Source: Oxytricha trifallax (Eukaryota; Ciliophora; Spirotrichea; Sporadotrichida; Oxytrichidae). Taken from it: 64,000 nt of DNA. Position 1 is the stretch's first letter; every line of letters starts with the position of its first letter. Both the position numbers and the translations under genes were made by a program. Below the pieces are notes generated by a model. That model ran no database searches. It saw only the letters and a list, made by a program, of their open reading frames with translations, and was not told the DNA's origin. The stretch is taken from assembly GCA_000711775.1 (NCBI GenBank), contig ARYC01001407.1, forward strand, positions 17,579-81,578. The letters run 5' to 3'. Below are positions 13,007-24,700 of this stretch, one piece after another.

Positions 13007-14062
13007 AGTGAGTCACAGGAACATAATCTTAGTTTGATTAGCACAATGGAGTCACTTCAAACAGACCTATACTAATCAGAATAGCGTGAGAAAGAAGCTA
13101 GACTTTCCGGGGACAGCCAGGCCATTTAGCAACAAATGGACTAAGAAAGGGAAGCTACCAGATAGAGATTCGAAGATGAGAAACAAGAAATGTAGGCTGT
13201 TTTTGAATAAGAGAAGTAAAATATTAGGGATTAACATGCTGATGAGTTACATGCTGCCAGAGAAAGATTCGAAACAGTATAACTTATTAATTATAATTAG
13301 AGAGGGTTTAATAGTATTAGGATTTGATTCTTCTGATCTTTTGGTAAAATAATATAATGTGATGATTTGAATTTATTGAACAACTAAACATAAGACAAGA
13401 GCTTGAATTGGAGAAGCATGAACTTACAAACACTTTCGAGTAACACAAAACTACTCTTACTAACACTTATGAAGACCAATTGAACGAACTCAGAAGCTAA
13501 TTAGAAACTGCCAATAACTCTTAAGAGGATGCTTACCAATAAATTGAGTAAGAGAACTAAAACCTAAGAGCTGAAGCATCATAAGCTTGCATTAATGAAT
13601 TGGAAAGATAAGTCTATGAGCTTCAAGCATAGCCATATATATTGTTATATAGTAATTACTATTAAAGTACAGATATATTTTACAAATCAAGCATCAATTG
13701 AAGAATAAAACGCTGGAAAAGCTCAAATGGAGGAGGAATTAAGACAAACCAGAGAAAATTCTGAGAGAGTCACTCTAAGATTACAAGATTTAGAGGTTTT
13801 TCACTCAGCTTAAGGAAAATTCCATCTTGGAACTTGAAAGCAAACTTCATCATACCACTGATAATGTCCATGACTTGGAGAAGAAATTGCACAAAGCCCA
13901 ATCTAATAAATATCTAAGTAAAATTAGCTTAAATTATAAGGAAATATCAATCGTGTAAAATAATCTGAAGTCAAGAACTTAAACCACAAAATCAAGGAAT
14001 TAGAAGAAAGAGCATCTGCTGGTGGTGGTCATGATGATGACTTCGATAGATATGCATTCTGA
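13007..14062 (+). CDS. Coiled-coil protein gene interrupted by four IESs
   Basis: After removal of four short inserts one continuous frame of about 280 codons ends at TGA 14060-14062. The protein is almost entirely heptad-like, rich in Glu, Gln, Lys, Leu (REKEARLSGDSQAIQQQMD; ELEKHELTNTFEQHKTTL; NQNLRAEASQACINELERQ), with a C-terminal glycine linker and acidic end GGGHDDDFDRYAF. The first ATG is at 13046, but the frame is open and coil-like upstream to about 13007, so the true N-terminus may lie on another germline segment. Each insert is bounded by a direct repeat and its length is not a multiple of three, yet the frame is restored after removing all four. A cytoskeletal or ciliary role is plausible but only inferred from the coil. 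Confidence 0.75.
13289..13377 (+). other. IES, 89 bp, pointer TTATT
   Basis: TTATT occurs at 13284-13288 and 13373-13377. Removing one copy and the AT-rich DNA between (89 bp) joins FETVQLI to EQLNIRQELELEK in frame. The insert itself has TGA codons and no coding character. Confidence 0.7.
13631..13694 (+). other. IES, 64 bp, pointer CAAGCAT
   Basis: The 7-bp repeat CAAGCAT lies at 13624-13630 and 13688-13694. Deleting 64 bp (one copy included) joins VYELQA to SIEEQNAGK in frame. This is the strongest of the four because of the long perfect pointer and the non-triplet length. Confidence 0.85.
13797..13815 (+). other. 19-bp micro-IES (pointer AGG) or tiny intron
   Basis: AGG at 13794-13796 and 13813-13815 bound the insert; removal of 19 bp joins RLQDLE to ENSILELESKL in frame. 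The same segment can also be read as GT..AG, so an unusually short intron is the alternative. Confidence 0.5.
13908..13951 (+). other. IES, 44 bp, pointer AAT
   Basis: AAT at 13905-13907 and 13949-13951. Deleting 44 bp of AT-rich DNA joins LHKAQSN to RVKQSEVKNLN in frame. The pointer is short, so the exact border could shift by a base or two. Confidence 0.6.
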
Positions 14063-14496
14063 GAAATTTATCATTCTATCTCTAATTACTCTGAAATTGT
14101 CATAATTTTATTTTATATTTACACTTTGCAAACTTGATTAAGGTACTCTTAATGTTAAGTTAAAGAATTATCTTGATGTGTTTTTACAATGATTGGTAAT
14201 TCTCAAAATATAAAACTTTTACTTTTTAAGTAAACTCACTTAATCTATATTCTAAAGCTTCTATTTGCTGTTATGTGTCGTTTTCGCTTGAGCTGATTCT
14301 TGCCTCCAATTATTAAACTATAATAAAAGTGTTAATAAAATCATCGTGGAGATATGAAACTTGTGTAATATTATCACATTTCTTAAATAGTTTATTAAGA
14401 AATACTGTTTGTACAAATAATACTTACTTTAATATTCATACTATTGTATAAATACAAATATGAATAAGCATAAACATTTTTCTAGAAAAATTTAAA
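14063..14496. other. AT-rich intergenic stretch
   Basis: Lies between the 3' ends of the coiled-coil gene (+) and the TPR gene (-). Nothing recognisable seen. Confidence 0.4.
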
Positions 14497-16641
14497 TCAA
14501 TTAAATAAAAACAACATTGACTTGCTAAATAAAGGTTTTATTTCTTAAAGTAAATAGGTTAATTTATATAATGAAATGTCTAATTTAAACATAAAAAAAG
14601 AAATTAATAATGCCTTCATTAATTGCCAATATTACTTCTATTGCTTGTTTTGTTGTTTCTGTGCTAATATCTGTTCTCTAAGTTGATTGATTTACTATTG
14701 CAAAATATCTTTTTATGAGGTCAAAGTAGATATAGCAACCTATTTTTCATCTTAATTAGTATTTGACATTTAATGCAACCTTCTCATACTTAAACATTTG
14801 TTACAATTATTGTGAATCATATAAGAAACTTTCAATTTCTATATCATAAAGCCAAGAAATATATGGTAAAAGTTTATTCTTTGTCATGGGTTAGACTTTG
14901 GATGAAGCCCTCTTTCAATTGTTCATCTAAATTTGTTTTTGGAACAAATGTTCTTAAGACTCAATTCTGATCTTCTAGAGTTCCTGCTATAATTAATTTA
15001 TATCTCGTCTTCATATCTTTTGCTATCGCCAGATCCTGCACCGTTCAAATGAGTTTCAAAAAAATGTAAAACGTTATACATATAACTATCCATTGAAATT
15101 TTTATCATGAATTAATGTAAAATATTATACAGTTTGTTATGGCTGCTTTTCTTCTTCGTCTCCGCTATCATCTCCACCGGCATGATCGCTCTCTGTGAGT
15201 TTAAATTCGATGTCAAGGTAGAAGTTTGGGAGCTCACTCTTGGAGAAATGAATTTTGTGCTTGCCATCAGTTTTCGTAATAAATGGGGCCGTATTAACTT
15301 CCACTTCAGCGATCTATCTAGCCACACCATTATCCCATTTCCTCAACTAGAATTAACACTAAAACACGCAAAATGTTTAGAATTGATGATAAGGAATGAA
15401 AGTTTCATGGAAAATAAAGTGGGAAATACTTACAGTTTTCTTAAGATATTTACCACCCTTTTGAGCTTCCCTGTAGATTTGGGAGTAAACTTGAATTTTC
15501 TTTTCTACAGAATGCCTAAATTATTCATTATTCTCACTTCCCCTTAAGTTTAATTATTAACCTAATTGTTCTAAAAGTTTAATATTTTCTGATCTTTTTC
15601 CTATTTTCTCAAGAGTTACTGCAAAATTAGTTGTTGCTTTTATATAGATTGGGCTTTTTATTAGACTTAACCTTTGGGATTCAGAGTTATTAATATTGGC
15701 AACATTTTTATCAAATTTGAATATAAAAAAGAAGAAATTTTTCATGCGATTATTATAATGATATAAAATAAAACATTACTTTATTAATGAAAACATTGTC
15801 TTAAGTATTCGATAAAGCCTCACATTTTTATATACATTTCTTGTAGTACTTTGAAGCTTAAGGTATCTATCCCAATCTATCATAAATCATTCCAATCTTA
15901 TTTATAGATTTTATTTAGCGATTGATGTGAGGTTAGATTATTAGGAGTTATCGAATGACCTTTTGATTTATTGAAATTTCTTGGCATCTTTATTTGGGCT
16001 TTATTTGATTGTAAATTATAAATGAGTTAAAAAGTAAGAGTTTAAAAACAAACAATTTGCTCTTCTATAATTAATTCATAGTATAAGTTACCTATTTAAT
16101 TGTTACATCATGCTAGATTGATTTCAAGAAAAATTGCAAGGCTTTCTATAGATCTTAATTTTAGTTTTAAAGATGCGGCAAGCTCATGTTAAAATTTGCT
16201 TCAATATCATCTGGATCTATTAACAACGCTCTTTAATATATTTCTAGAAGTTTATCGTTAAGCTGTACTTTTAATTCAGGATTTATTTTACTCTGGAACC
16301 TGATGCAATTTTAAAAATAATTTTTCAAAATATAATGTGTATCAATGAATTTTATTAATCAACAGATTTAAGTAATTTAGCAATATCCAAGTGAATTAAG
16401 GGCTTTGACTGAAGCAGGATAAATATCCAGAATCTCTTAATATAACTGCTCAGCTTCTGAGAATTTTCTCTCTTTAAACATCAGTTTTTTGAAAAAGTTC
16501 CTCAGTTTAGTTTGAAACTGTTGGATTGATCTGGGGAAGCATAGAGCCAGGGACGTTTACATTTTGAATAAAGGGGTTGTTGCCCCCGTTTGATTGCAGT
16601 TACTGGATTGATTTCCATGGGTTTGTAAGGCTTACTGACAT
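14497..16641 (-). CDS. TPR-repeat protein, multi-exon
   Basis: Reading begins at ATG 16641 (MSVSLTNPWKSIQQLQSNG). Tetratricopeptide-like helices follow: FSEAEQLYQEILDIYP..ALNSLGYC near 16440, LLEIYQRALLIDPDDIEANF near 16220, ALQFFLKSIQHD near 16130, IGMIYDRLGQIPQASKYYKK near 15880, and TTNFAVTLEKIGKRSENIKL near 15610. Family knowledge: TPRs are protein-binding scaffolds. After the repeats come EKKIQVYSQIYREAQKGGKY, an intron starting GTAAGTATTT at about 15434, then a beta-rich and acidic part (KHKIHFSKSELPNFYLDIEF..GGDDSGDEEE) and a Gln-rich coiled end (QKDILQQQINQLREQILAQ, near 14690). AT-rich gaps near 16350, 16050 and 15800 are introns or IESs. The frame breaks by one base near 16490 and in 14770-15060, where an in-frame TGA lies at 14961-14963. 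The last part could be a separate gene. Confidence 0.65.
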
Positions 16642-16874
16642 AATTATAAATAATTTATTTATCCTTGAATAAGTAAAGCAAAGTAAATAATAAACAATTT
16701 ATTTAATTTAATCTATATAGATATATCTAAATGACTTTATTTCTCTTAATTAAATCTAAACCTTCAATATTAAAGATTTTATTTATTTTAATTTCAAATC
16801 ATAAATATTTTTATTCGACCATTATTCCTTAATGTAAACAATGCTAAAATTTATATGTAAATGAATTATCTTGT
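16642..16874. other. AT-rich stretch upstream of the TPR gene
   Basis: No coding frame or repeat seen. It should hold the TPR gene promoter on the minus strand. Confidence 0.35.
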
Positions 16875-18117
16875 TCATAAAATTACTTAAATTCCCTAAA
16901 TAGAATCGACACTGAGATCGTAGTCTGGCCAAGGCAAGCTTATGGTTATCTGACACCCAGCATATATGGGTACTCTGAACTATAAAGTGTAATTAGTTAC
17001 CTCCTAGACTATAGAGTTTTGAGCTGTCAGAGTAGCATTCATAATATCAGATAGTTTTGTAGAATTTTAATTTATTATATTATAGAGAGACTCAAATGAT
17101 AATTTAGATAAATGTAGTTTAAATAAAGAACATTTAAAAATTGACCAAAAATTATAGCTAAAATCGTAATAGTTACTTTATCAATCTCACCAAAACTTTT
17201 GTCAGTTGTCATAACTGTTAACTAAGATTACAGTAACGTACTTATGGGATTTTTCAAACCATTTATTCCAATTGATAAAGTTTAATTCAATGCCAAGCTC
17301 ATATTGCTGAAAATCGAGGTAAAAGTCACAGTTTATTTACTTGAATCGAAACTGCAATCAGTTGTATGAATAAAAGGTGAAATGTTATCATAAAAATAGC
17401 AAGCTAAATTAGCTGTTTCTATCATAGAATTCTAAAGGTTATCAGAGCTTATGTTAAACAAATAAGGGAATATTATTTGTATAGTTCCCTAAGACATTTT
17501 CACACTATTTCTTGCTTTAAAAGGGATTTTTATTTGATCAACTTCTCCTGCTTATTGAGTCACAAGTGATTAATAAGTAATGTTGTAAAATAAACTGGAA
17601 GCTGCCGTAACAGGTATAGAGGTATTTTGGAAATCTTGGAGGGCCCCTGAAGTGTGTTCGTAAGTGTAAAATCCTAGGGATTATGTTGGAGATGAACTTG
17701 TGGGATTCACTATTGCATTGATAATGTTTAATTGGAATGGTTCATTAAGCGAAGATCTCAATCTAAAAATTGAATTTTTATATAAAACATTGCTGTTAAC
17801 AAGTTTAACAAACTTAAAAGATTATAAGGAATTTATAAGTTCTTATGGCTTTGATGTTTTTAACTGAATACAACCTTCATATTCTAAGCGTTTATACTTT
17901 CACAAGTCTGTAGATAAATAAACTATGGTTCAATTATAGCACAACTCAGATTAATCGTACCTGAGGTCCCATATTTCACTTAAATTTAATTTGGCAAACT
18001 TATCAGCAAAATATCCCAGCTACTTAGTGCACTTTTAAGTGTGCCAAAGATTTTGTGAGTTGTGTTTAGTTCGTTTATATCTGCAGGGTCTATTTATGCT
18101 TAAATACCATTCAATTC
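16875..18117 (-). CDS. Fragment of an extracellular beta-domain protein, no clear ends
   Basis: Minus-strand frames from about 18117 to TGA 16875-16877 encode Thr/Ser/Asn-rich sequence with spaced cysteines: SCAIIEPQFIYLQTCESINA near 17940, IEPQ and SGALQDFQNTSIPVTAASS near 17620, ACYFYDNISPFIHTTDC near 17380, LSIGINGLKNPISTL near 17270, AGCQITISLPWPDYDLSVDS near 16930. The phrase GINGLKNP, followed by a Thr/Val/Ile-rich strand, resembles ILGIKNPQTVKTTGTFTV in the large membrane-protein gene at 21.8-28.3 kb, so the two are probably related. Many N-x-S/T sites suggest a secreted or surface protein. Neither signal peptide, Cys-rich repeats nor membrane segments are found here, so this is an internal part whose other segments lie elsewhere, or a truncated paralogue. 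Confidence 0.55.
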
Positions 18118-18559
18118 AACTATATATATATATATAAATATTAATTTATTCATAAAATTGAACAATTATTATCAAAATTAGTGGAATCAAATAGAAAAAA
18201 GTATTTTTTTGAAGAATTTGAGGAAATTTTTACACAAAATTAAATATAATAGTTACCTGAAAGTGTTGAATGTATAAAACTTAAGATTATTATAAGCAAT
18301 AGATTGATTTTATATGAAGAATTTGAATGTAAGCTGTGATTATTGAAATATTGAATTGTATTATTCTTCATTAATTTAATTTATTTGAATTATTATATTA
18401 ACTTTTTCAATTAATTAAACTTATTTTTGGTTTATAGGATATATTATTGGAATAATTTATTAAATTAAATATGCCTAATTAATTTAAAAAGTATCAAGTT
18501 TTATAGTTCATTTATAGCTGAATATTGCTAATAAAAATAAAAATTTTTAATATTAATTT
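18118..18559. other. AT-rich stretch without a gene
   Basis: Includes a short (TA)n run near 18123-18136. No supported feature. Confidence 0.4.
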
Positions 18560-20824
18560 TTATTTTAGATAAAAATTCCTAAACTTGACTTTAAATTAAT
18601 GCCTTTAATATCTTGTTTAGAGTTTTATATGCATCATCAGAAGTAGTATTTCCCCCACCACTATTGTTAGCATCACCATTATTATAAAAATTAATAGGTG
18701 CATTAAGTGCTAAATTATCAACATAACTATCATAGCTAGACAGTCCACGTAACTATGGTTTTTGTTGCACTCCCACTCCACTATTATTGGAAGTTTATCG
18801 AACATTTTATGAGTAAATATCTTGCATGTTTTTTAGTTTACTACTCAACATTGAGGTGTTTTTAATAGTCAACTCCTATTTATTATTATTTTGCATCATC
18901 AATGGTGGCTTATCAGAAACTAACTGCTTTTTGATTGTGGTAAAATTATCATCATTTTGCATAACAGTACTATTAGGATTTTCCTGCTTTATTTTGCTCT
19001 TTCCTTTTTGAAGTTTTCCATCAAATTTTGAGTTAACAATCTTATTCTTGGTCATTTCATATATACTTTGAGTGCTAAATGCAATTGAAGCAGCTGGGGA
19101 TACTAATTACTGAATAAGTTTAATAGAAGGGTGGAACTACGCTTTCATATCTCTTAGCAATTTTAAGTCTTCAGTGTCGTTTAAGAAATCCTAATTTATT
19201 TACTATGGCTCAAGCTGATTTTAAGTGTTTACTTAATCAGTTTTAATAGAACCAAACTTTGACATGGTTTGGCTATTTGCCATGAAATTGTTGTTCTAAA
19301 GTTTCTTGTCATTATTGAACTAGTTAATTGTCATATTTGAATTAATTTAGCTATTTTTAATTTGGTGTTTCTACATATTCGATTAAGACTCCACAGGTTA
19401 ACCAGCTGATTATATTGTATTATTCATAATAAGTTTTCCTGAATTTTTGAAAGCACTGCGTTAATTTATTTACGAGCCCAGTAGTGGATTATTATTCAAT
19501 ATTCCTCCATAAACCGAGGACATAGTGTCGATTTAACTTGGTTACTTCTTGAGAGTTGTCTGATTATCACTTATTTGATTGAAATTATACTTTTAAGATT
19601 GAGGTCTCTCCTTGATCATAGCCTATAAATCTTAGATTGGGTATTATTATTGCTAAATAGTTTCAAGGCTTTGGGGTTATAACTATTATTCATCTTATAA
19701 TTGTTGTTACTGAACAAATTAATTTGGAATATTTTGAAACTTTCTCACAATCTCCTCTTATTATCGAACATAATTTTAACCTAAAAGCTCTCTCTTTAAG
19801 TCTTCGAGTTATTAATTTTCTTCTTATTTTATCTTTTTAAGATGATTTTACAGGGGATCAAAGATACTATGATCATTGATATGTTTAATGAACAAAATGC
19901 TCTATAAAATTATTATATTATTTTTTATATAAATTATTACCAAATGATAAGGGAAAGCATTTTTAAATCTATTTTTAGTGTCCTTGTAATCTATCAAATT
20001 AAATGGGCCATCAAACTTTGACTATTAATTGTTCTCATTTTGGTCTTATTAGTTTATGATTTTGAATTTATTTTTACGGATTTTGATATTTTTTTTCCTC
20101 TCTCTTAAATTGTTTTATTGATCATGGCCTAGAATCGTTATATTTATGGAAAACATGTCATTATCTTTAATTAATTATACTTATGAATTATTTTAATTTT
20201 TTATATGATTTTTTATAATATATTTTCATAAATTCTTGAGAGGGCAGCGAAAGCATGTATCTCAGAGATTTCTTAACAGTTTTCTAACTAGATGTCCTGT
20301 TCATATAAAATATAAAAATCTAAGTTATTTATATAAAAAGATAAAAAGAAATACTATTTTTTCAAATATTTTCCCTGTTTTAATATGTTCTTGCTTTTTT
20401 GTTAAATGGTTTGTATTTTGGTATTCTTGGCTTAATAATTCTACTCAAATGACTTTGTGTTTCGCTGATTGTCTCTTGTGATTTAGCAAAAGCCTCTTCC
20501 TGCCCTAACTATGATTGATTGTCTATTTTAATTTTATTATATTCCATATTGCTCTTTATAAATATTCAATTGAATTATTATTATAAGTGTTATTTAAGTA
20601 TCTTCGATGTCTTGGTTATTACTGCCGGCACTAAACCTCCTCTTTTTGCTTCTATAATAATTATTGGACTGGATACTGGGTCTCTTGAGAGTGACTGATC
20701 CACTGTATCTCAGTATGTTATTTTTAATTTTTTATGGGTTTATGGGCAATGATCTTCTTACGGATTCATTGAAGTTGTTGTTTGAGGATGTTAAGTAAGG
20801 TTTCCCTGAAGACTTTCGTGCCAT
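18560..20824 (-). CDS. Q/N/S-rich hypothetical protein with predicted coils
   Basis: The most likely start is ATG 20824 (MARKSSGKPYLTSSNNNFNE), though open sequence with coding character continues upstream to about 21010. A basic N-terminal region (RYSGSVTLKRPSIQSNNYYR, YYRSKKRRFSAGS) is followed by MEYNKIKIDNQSQLGQEEAF (from 20547), an AT-rich gap (about 20100-20370), then a long uninterrupted Gln-rich frame from about 20120 to 18560. A 39-nt intron GTAATAATTT..TTTTATAG fits near 19900-19938. Within the long frame are short coils (QNHLKKIKQEENQQLEDLKR) and, near the C-terminus, an Asn/Gly stretch (NNGDANNSGGGNTTSDD). The 3' end is uncertain, because the frame drifts into AT-rich DNA. In-frame TGA codons occur near 20350 and 20130 in the less certain part. 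Function unknown. Confidence 0.55.
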
Positions 20825-21010
20825 GCTTGATGATACATAAATATAATAATTATAATTAATAGTGGAAATTTATTAATTCTAGATGATTGTATTCTGATGG
20901 CCCTGTCACCACCGAAACTTCGTGATACAGTGACTATGTTTGAACCTTTAAAAATTTCTCAAGAATATATAAATATAACTTCTTTTTGGGGGAAATTTAC
21001 TGAACTCGAT

Positions 21011-21781
21011 TCCTACGCCTTTTGTATTTATATATAGAATTTATTAAATTTAAGATAAATTATTAAATTTAACATATTCATGACTCATTTAGAGGATATT
21101 TTTACATCATTGAAGTAAATATATTTTAACATTATATAGGTATGGAAAGAACAAGATAAATTAAATTAGAATTTAAATAACAATTGCAGACAATATTTTG
21201 AATTATTATGAGAAGAGCAGTATAATGGTTAAGATACATAAACCAACATATATCAAATGAAATATTTCAGAATTGTTGGGATCTGAAGAGAGATATTGAC
21301 TAATTAATTAATAAATTAAATATAATTATGTCAATTTAATTTGTTCGGAAATTGGTTGATGGAAGTTAAAAAGATAAAAAATAATGAAAAAAAAAGTCTT
21401 TTAAATAAGTGCAGGAAACCCTAAATACTTTTTTATCATAATTCAGTGCATGAAAATTTCCCCACCCTTCTTTTCATATATCTCATGCATTATTTAATTA
21501 AATTTATATATTTTAAAGTAAATCTTTTGTCGTCAAATGCAGTTAATTAATTTATCTATTATAAGGTTTTTGTCTCTATTTTTAGCAGTTTTCACTTTTT
21601 TTTTCTTTGCAGTTTTTTAAGTTTGAGGATTTTACTTAGCTGCGAAGGGCATGTCAAATTGAATGTCTATTTAGTATGGCTTTATTTTATAATTTTGAAA
21701 TTAAACAAAACTAGTAAGATTCATAACTCATTTAAGATTACTTTGAAATTCTTTGTGAAAAAATAATTAATAAGCTCTTCT
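21011..21781. other. AT-rich intergenic stretch
   Basis: Lies upstream of the gene starting near 20.8-21.0 kb and 3' of the large membrane-protein gene. No feature recognised. Confidence 0.4.
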
Positions 21782-24700
21782 TCACTTTGAATCTTTTTCG
21801 AGTGATTCATTAATAATGGTTGCGTGAGAGGATTTCGGATCAATTCCAATATACTTTAAACTTTTTAAACCTAGAGAAGATCTAACTGCATTAATTTCTG
21901 CATCATTCATGGATCTTGATAGCTTCCCAGTTCCCATGCTACGAATGAGAATTATAGTTGAATATAAAGTGGGAAGATTTTACAATACCATAATTATTTT
22001 TACAATCGAATGGTCTTTTGTGATTTAGAAAACGCAGCTGATAATTGCTTATTAGATCTACTAGCCTCTTCCATCTCCCCAAAACCCCTAGGCATTAACA
22101 GCCTCTTAAATAACTTTATAGGCATGTCTACATTTTTATTAAGTAGCTCTTTTTGAACAACAAACTCACCATCCTTTGATACAATGTTTGAATTACTATC
22201 TATTAAGTAACCTCTTTGATTTACTAGTCTACCGTAGAGATCAATTAACTGTCCCTCATGATTTTTAATAATAATGTAATTACCGTCTTGGTCACTTTGG
22301 AAGTGACCCATTACGTCCTGGAGAGTGAATTGCGGCCTGGTAAGGTGGAGTTTATGGTTTGTACCATTTAACACAATATAGAGACAAATTTCTGAGATAA
22401 TTTGCTATGCTATTTCAATAATTTTATGATGTTATAATACTCCATTATATCTAGGAGTCTCTACCTTTCCAGTCTTTATTAAACTATTTCTCTGTTAATT
22501 TCTGCATACAGTAGTCTGGCTTAATCTAGAGCATCAATATCTCCATATTAGGATTAATCCCTCTCTGATATGCATTTATTCCATAATTCATCATTATCAT
22601 TCTCATCATCAAAATTATATAATTTTTATTTATTAGTTATATTTATGTTATAAATTGTCATTTGATTATAAAATAGATATTATAGTCATATTTATCAAGC
22701 ATATTAACTCTATTCTCAGCATTATGATTATTAGTGGATTAATTTGGTATCAAATTAGCACCTAATGATTCCTTGAAGTATAACCCTTACTCCAAAGCAA
22801 ATTTCTCTCAGTTTCCAAGTCATCCAATGGCGTAATTCCAAAATCATCAATTGCCTCATTCTTAGCTTTCAACAACAAATAATAGTCCAATTATTCCTAA
22901 TTTTTGACTTAATTTTCCTTTTTATACAGATCCTGAGTTAATTTCTCTAGAACTTACCTGCGGTCAAGAGATTTCTTGCGAAGTGGGTTGTTAATTAAAT
23001 TTTAATTATTAGAGTTATCGTTGTCTTAAAAGGCTCTTCTTACTGAACCCATATCTAAATACTTTGCGTTAACTTTGTAGTATTGTTTATTTTTTAGATA
23101 TAGGTTTTTCATTTGGAAATAATCTATTATTTGTAATGTTAACATTATAAGAATGAATACTAATGATTCTATGCACACAATTAAAATATAATGACGATAT
23201 GTTAATATTACTTTTTCGAGGTTATAATTCAAGTCAATTTATACACCTATAATTAAAAGCTAATAACCCCATTCAACAGTTACAAAGTAAGTAATATCAG
23301 CAACTAAAATTAACAAATAACTGCTTAATGCATTGATAATTGTAACTCGAAGTTATGGTTTGAGGTAATTCATTGAAATATCATCAAAAGTAGCTTGATA
23401 TAATGGCAAATCGTGAAAACTACATGTAAGTAGTCTCAAAAGCTTCTAATTGAGATAGAGTGACAAGTTCGTGATATATATGTGAGGATTAGGGTATTCA
23501 CCAACCAAATGATTAATAGCAGAATCAATCCTTAGCAAATCTACGTTTAATCATTATTTTTACAATGTAAAAGTTAAGAGGGTAGTAAAAGAGTATGGCG
23601 AAAAATGTAATTAAAAGTACTGCTAAATGTTCATAAGCACATGCCAATACAAATTGAATCAAATATAGAAAGGGTTCAAAAGCATCCCAGATGCAAATCG
23701 TAGTTTAAATCAAATTAGTTTCATCAAGCTTATTTTTCACTTTTAAAACTAAGAGAATAATTGTATTAATTAACAAAAGCAGGAATAAGAATGGGAATAG
23801 AATTTAAAATCCAGGGAGAGGAACACATTTCTTCAAGAAAGTGTTAAGTTTATACCCTGGCTCACAAGTATAAGCTGAAAGTACGCAAAATGCGTCGTTT
23901 CGATTAATCTTGTAACCATAGTCGCATCGTAGTGATGGATCTAAACAGTAGCCATTCTTAGCTTAATAAGGTTATGGACAATCCTTCAGGCATTTAGTAA
24001 ATTCGAAGCTGTTAAATCCTGGCTTACAGGCAGTACATTAATTTGGGTTACCATTCATGCATTCAGAACATTCAAAAATTCAAGCAATAGCCATAAATTA
24101 TATATGAGGAAAAATTATATGGACTATAATTCACTACTGCAATTAACGCAGAGACTTTTGCCTAGAGTTTAAGTACTTCCAATAGGGCAACTACCGTAGC
24201 ATTTACCATTATATAGAACTTAACTTGCAGGACAGGTCGTGCAATTACTAGTACTACCAAAGCATGTTTTGCAAATTGCAGAACAAACTTGACATTTACT
24301 GTTTAAATCGACAGTTATATCCGCCGGACACTTCGAAATGCATTTGTTATTGATTAATAATAAAAACTATCATTAATCATTACAACAACAAAAAAATTAA
24401 ATATGTAAGATTACTTAGTATTTATGAAATCTCAATTGTGTTTAATTTGAAGCTAGACTTGCAAGTAGTACATGTAGTAATATTTCCAGTACAAATACTA
24501 CAATTAGAGGAGCAACCTTAGCATGTCCAGTTAGCAGGTTGATTTATATAGAGACCATTAGATGGGCATGTTTATAAGCATTAGCTGCTCAACAAGAAAG
24601 TATTCACTTAATAAAAATTAGAGTAAATTTAAAGAGCAAAAATTAGTATAAATTCATAGTTATTTAATCCCCTACTAATTTTAAAATAAACATTTAATGA

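Noticed and set aside
13086-13352. 88-codon plus-strand ORF rich in Lys and Arg
   Set aside because: It is the wrong frame of the coiled-coil gene, which reads with Gln-coding TAA/TAG in the frame beginning 13046.
15134-15547. 137-codon plus-strand ORF
   Set aside because: It is the complement of the acidic C-terminal region of the minus-strand TPR gene, which has a splice site and family-like composition; the plus frame has none.
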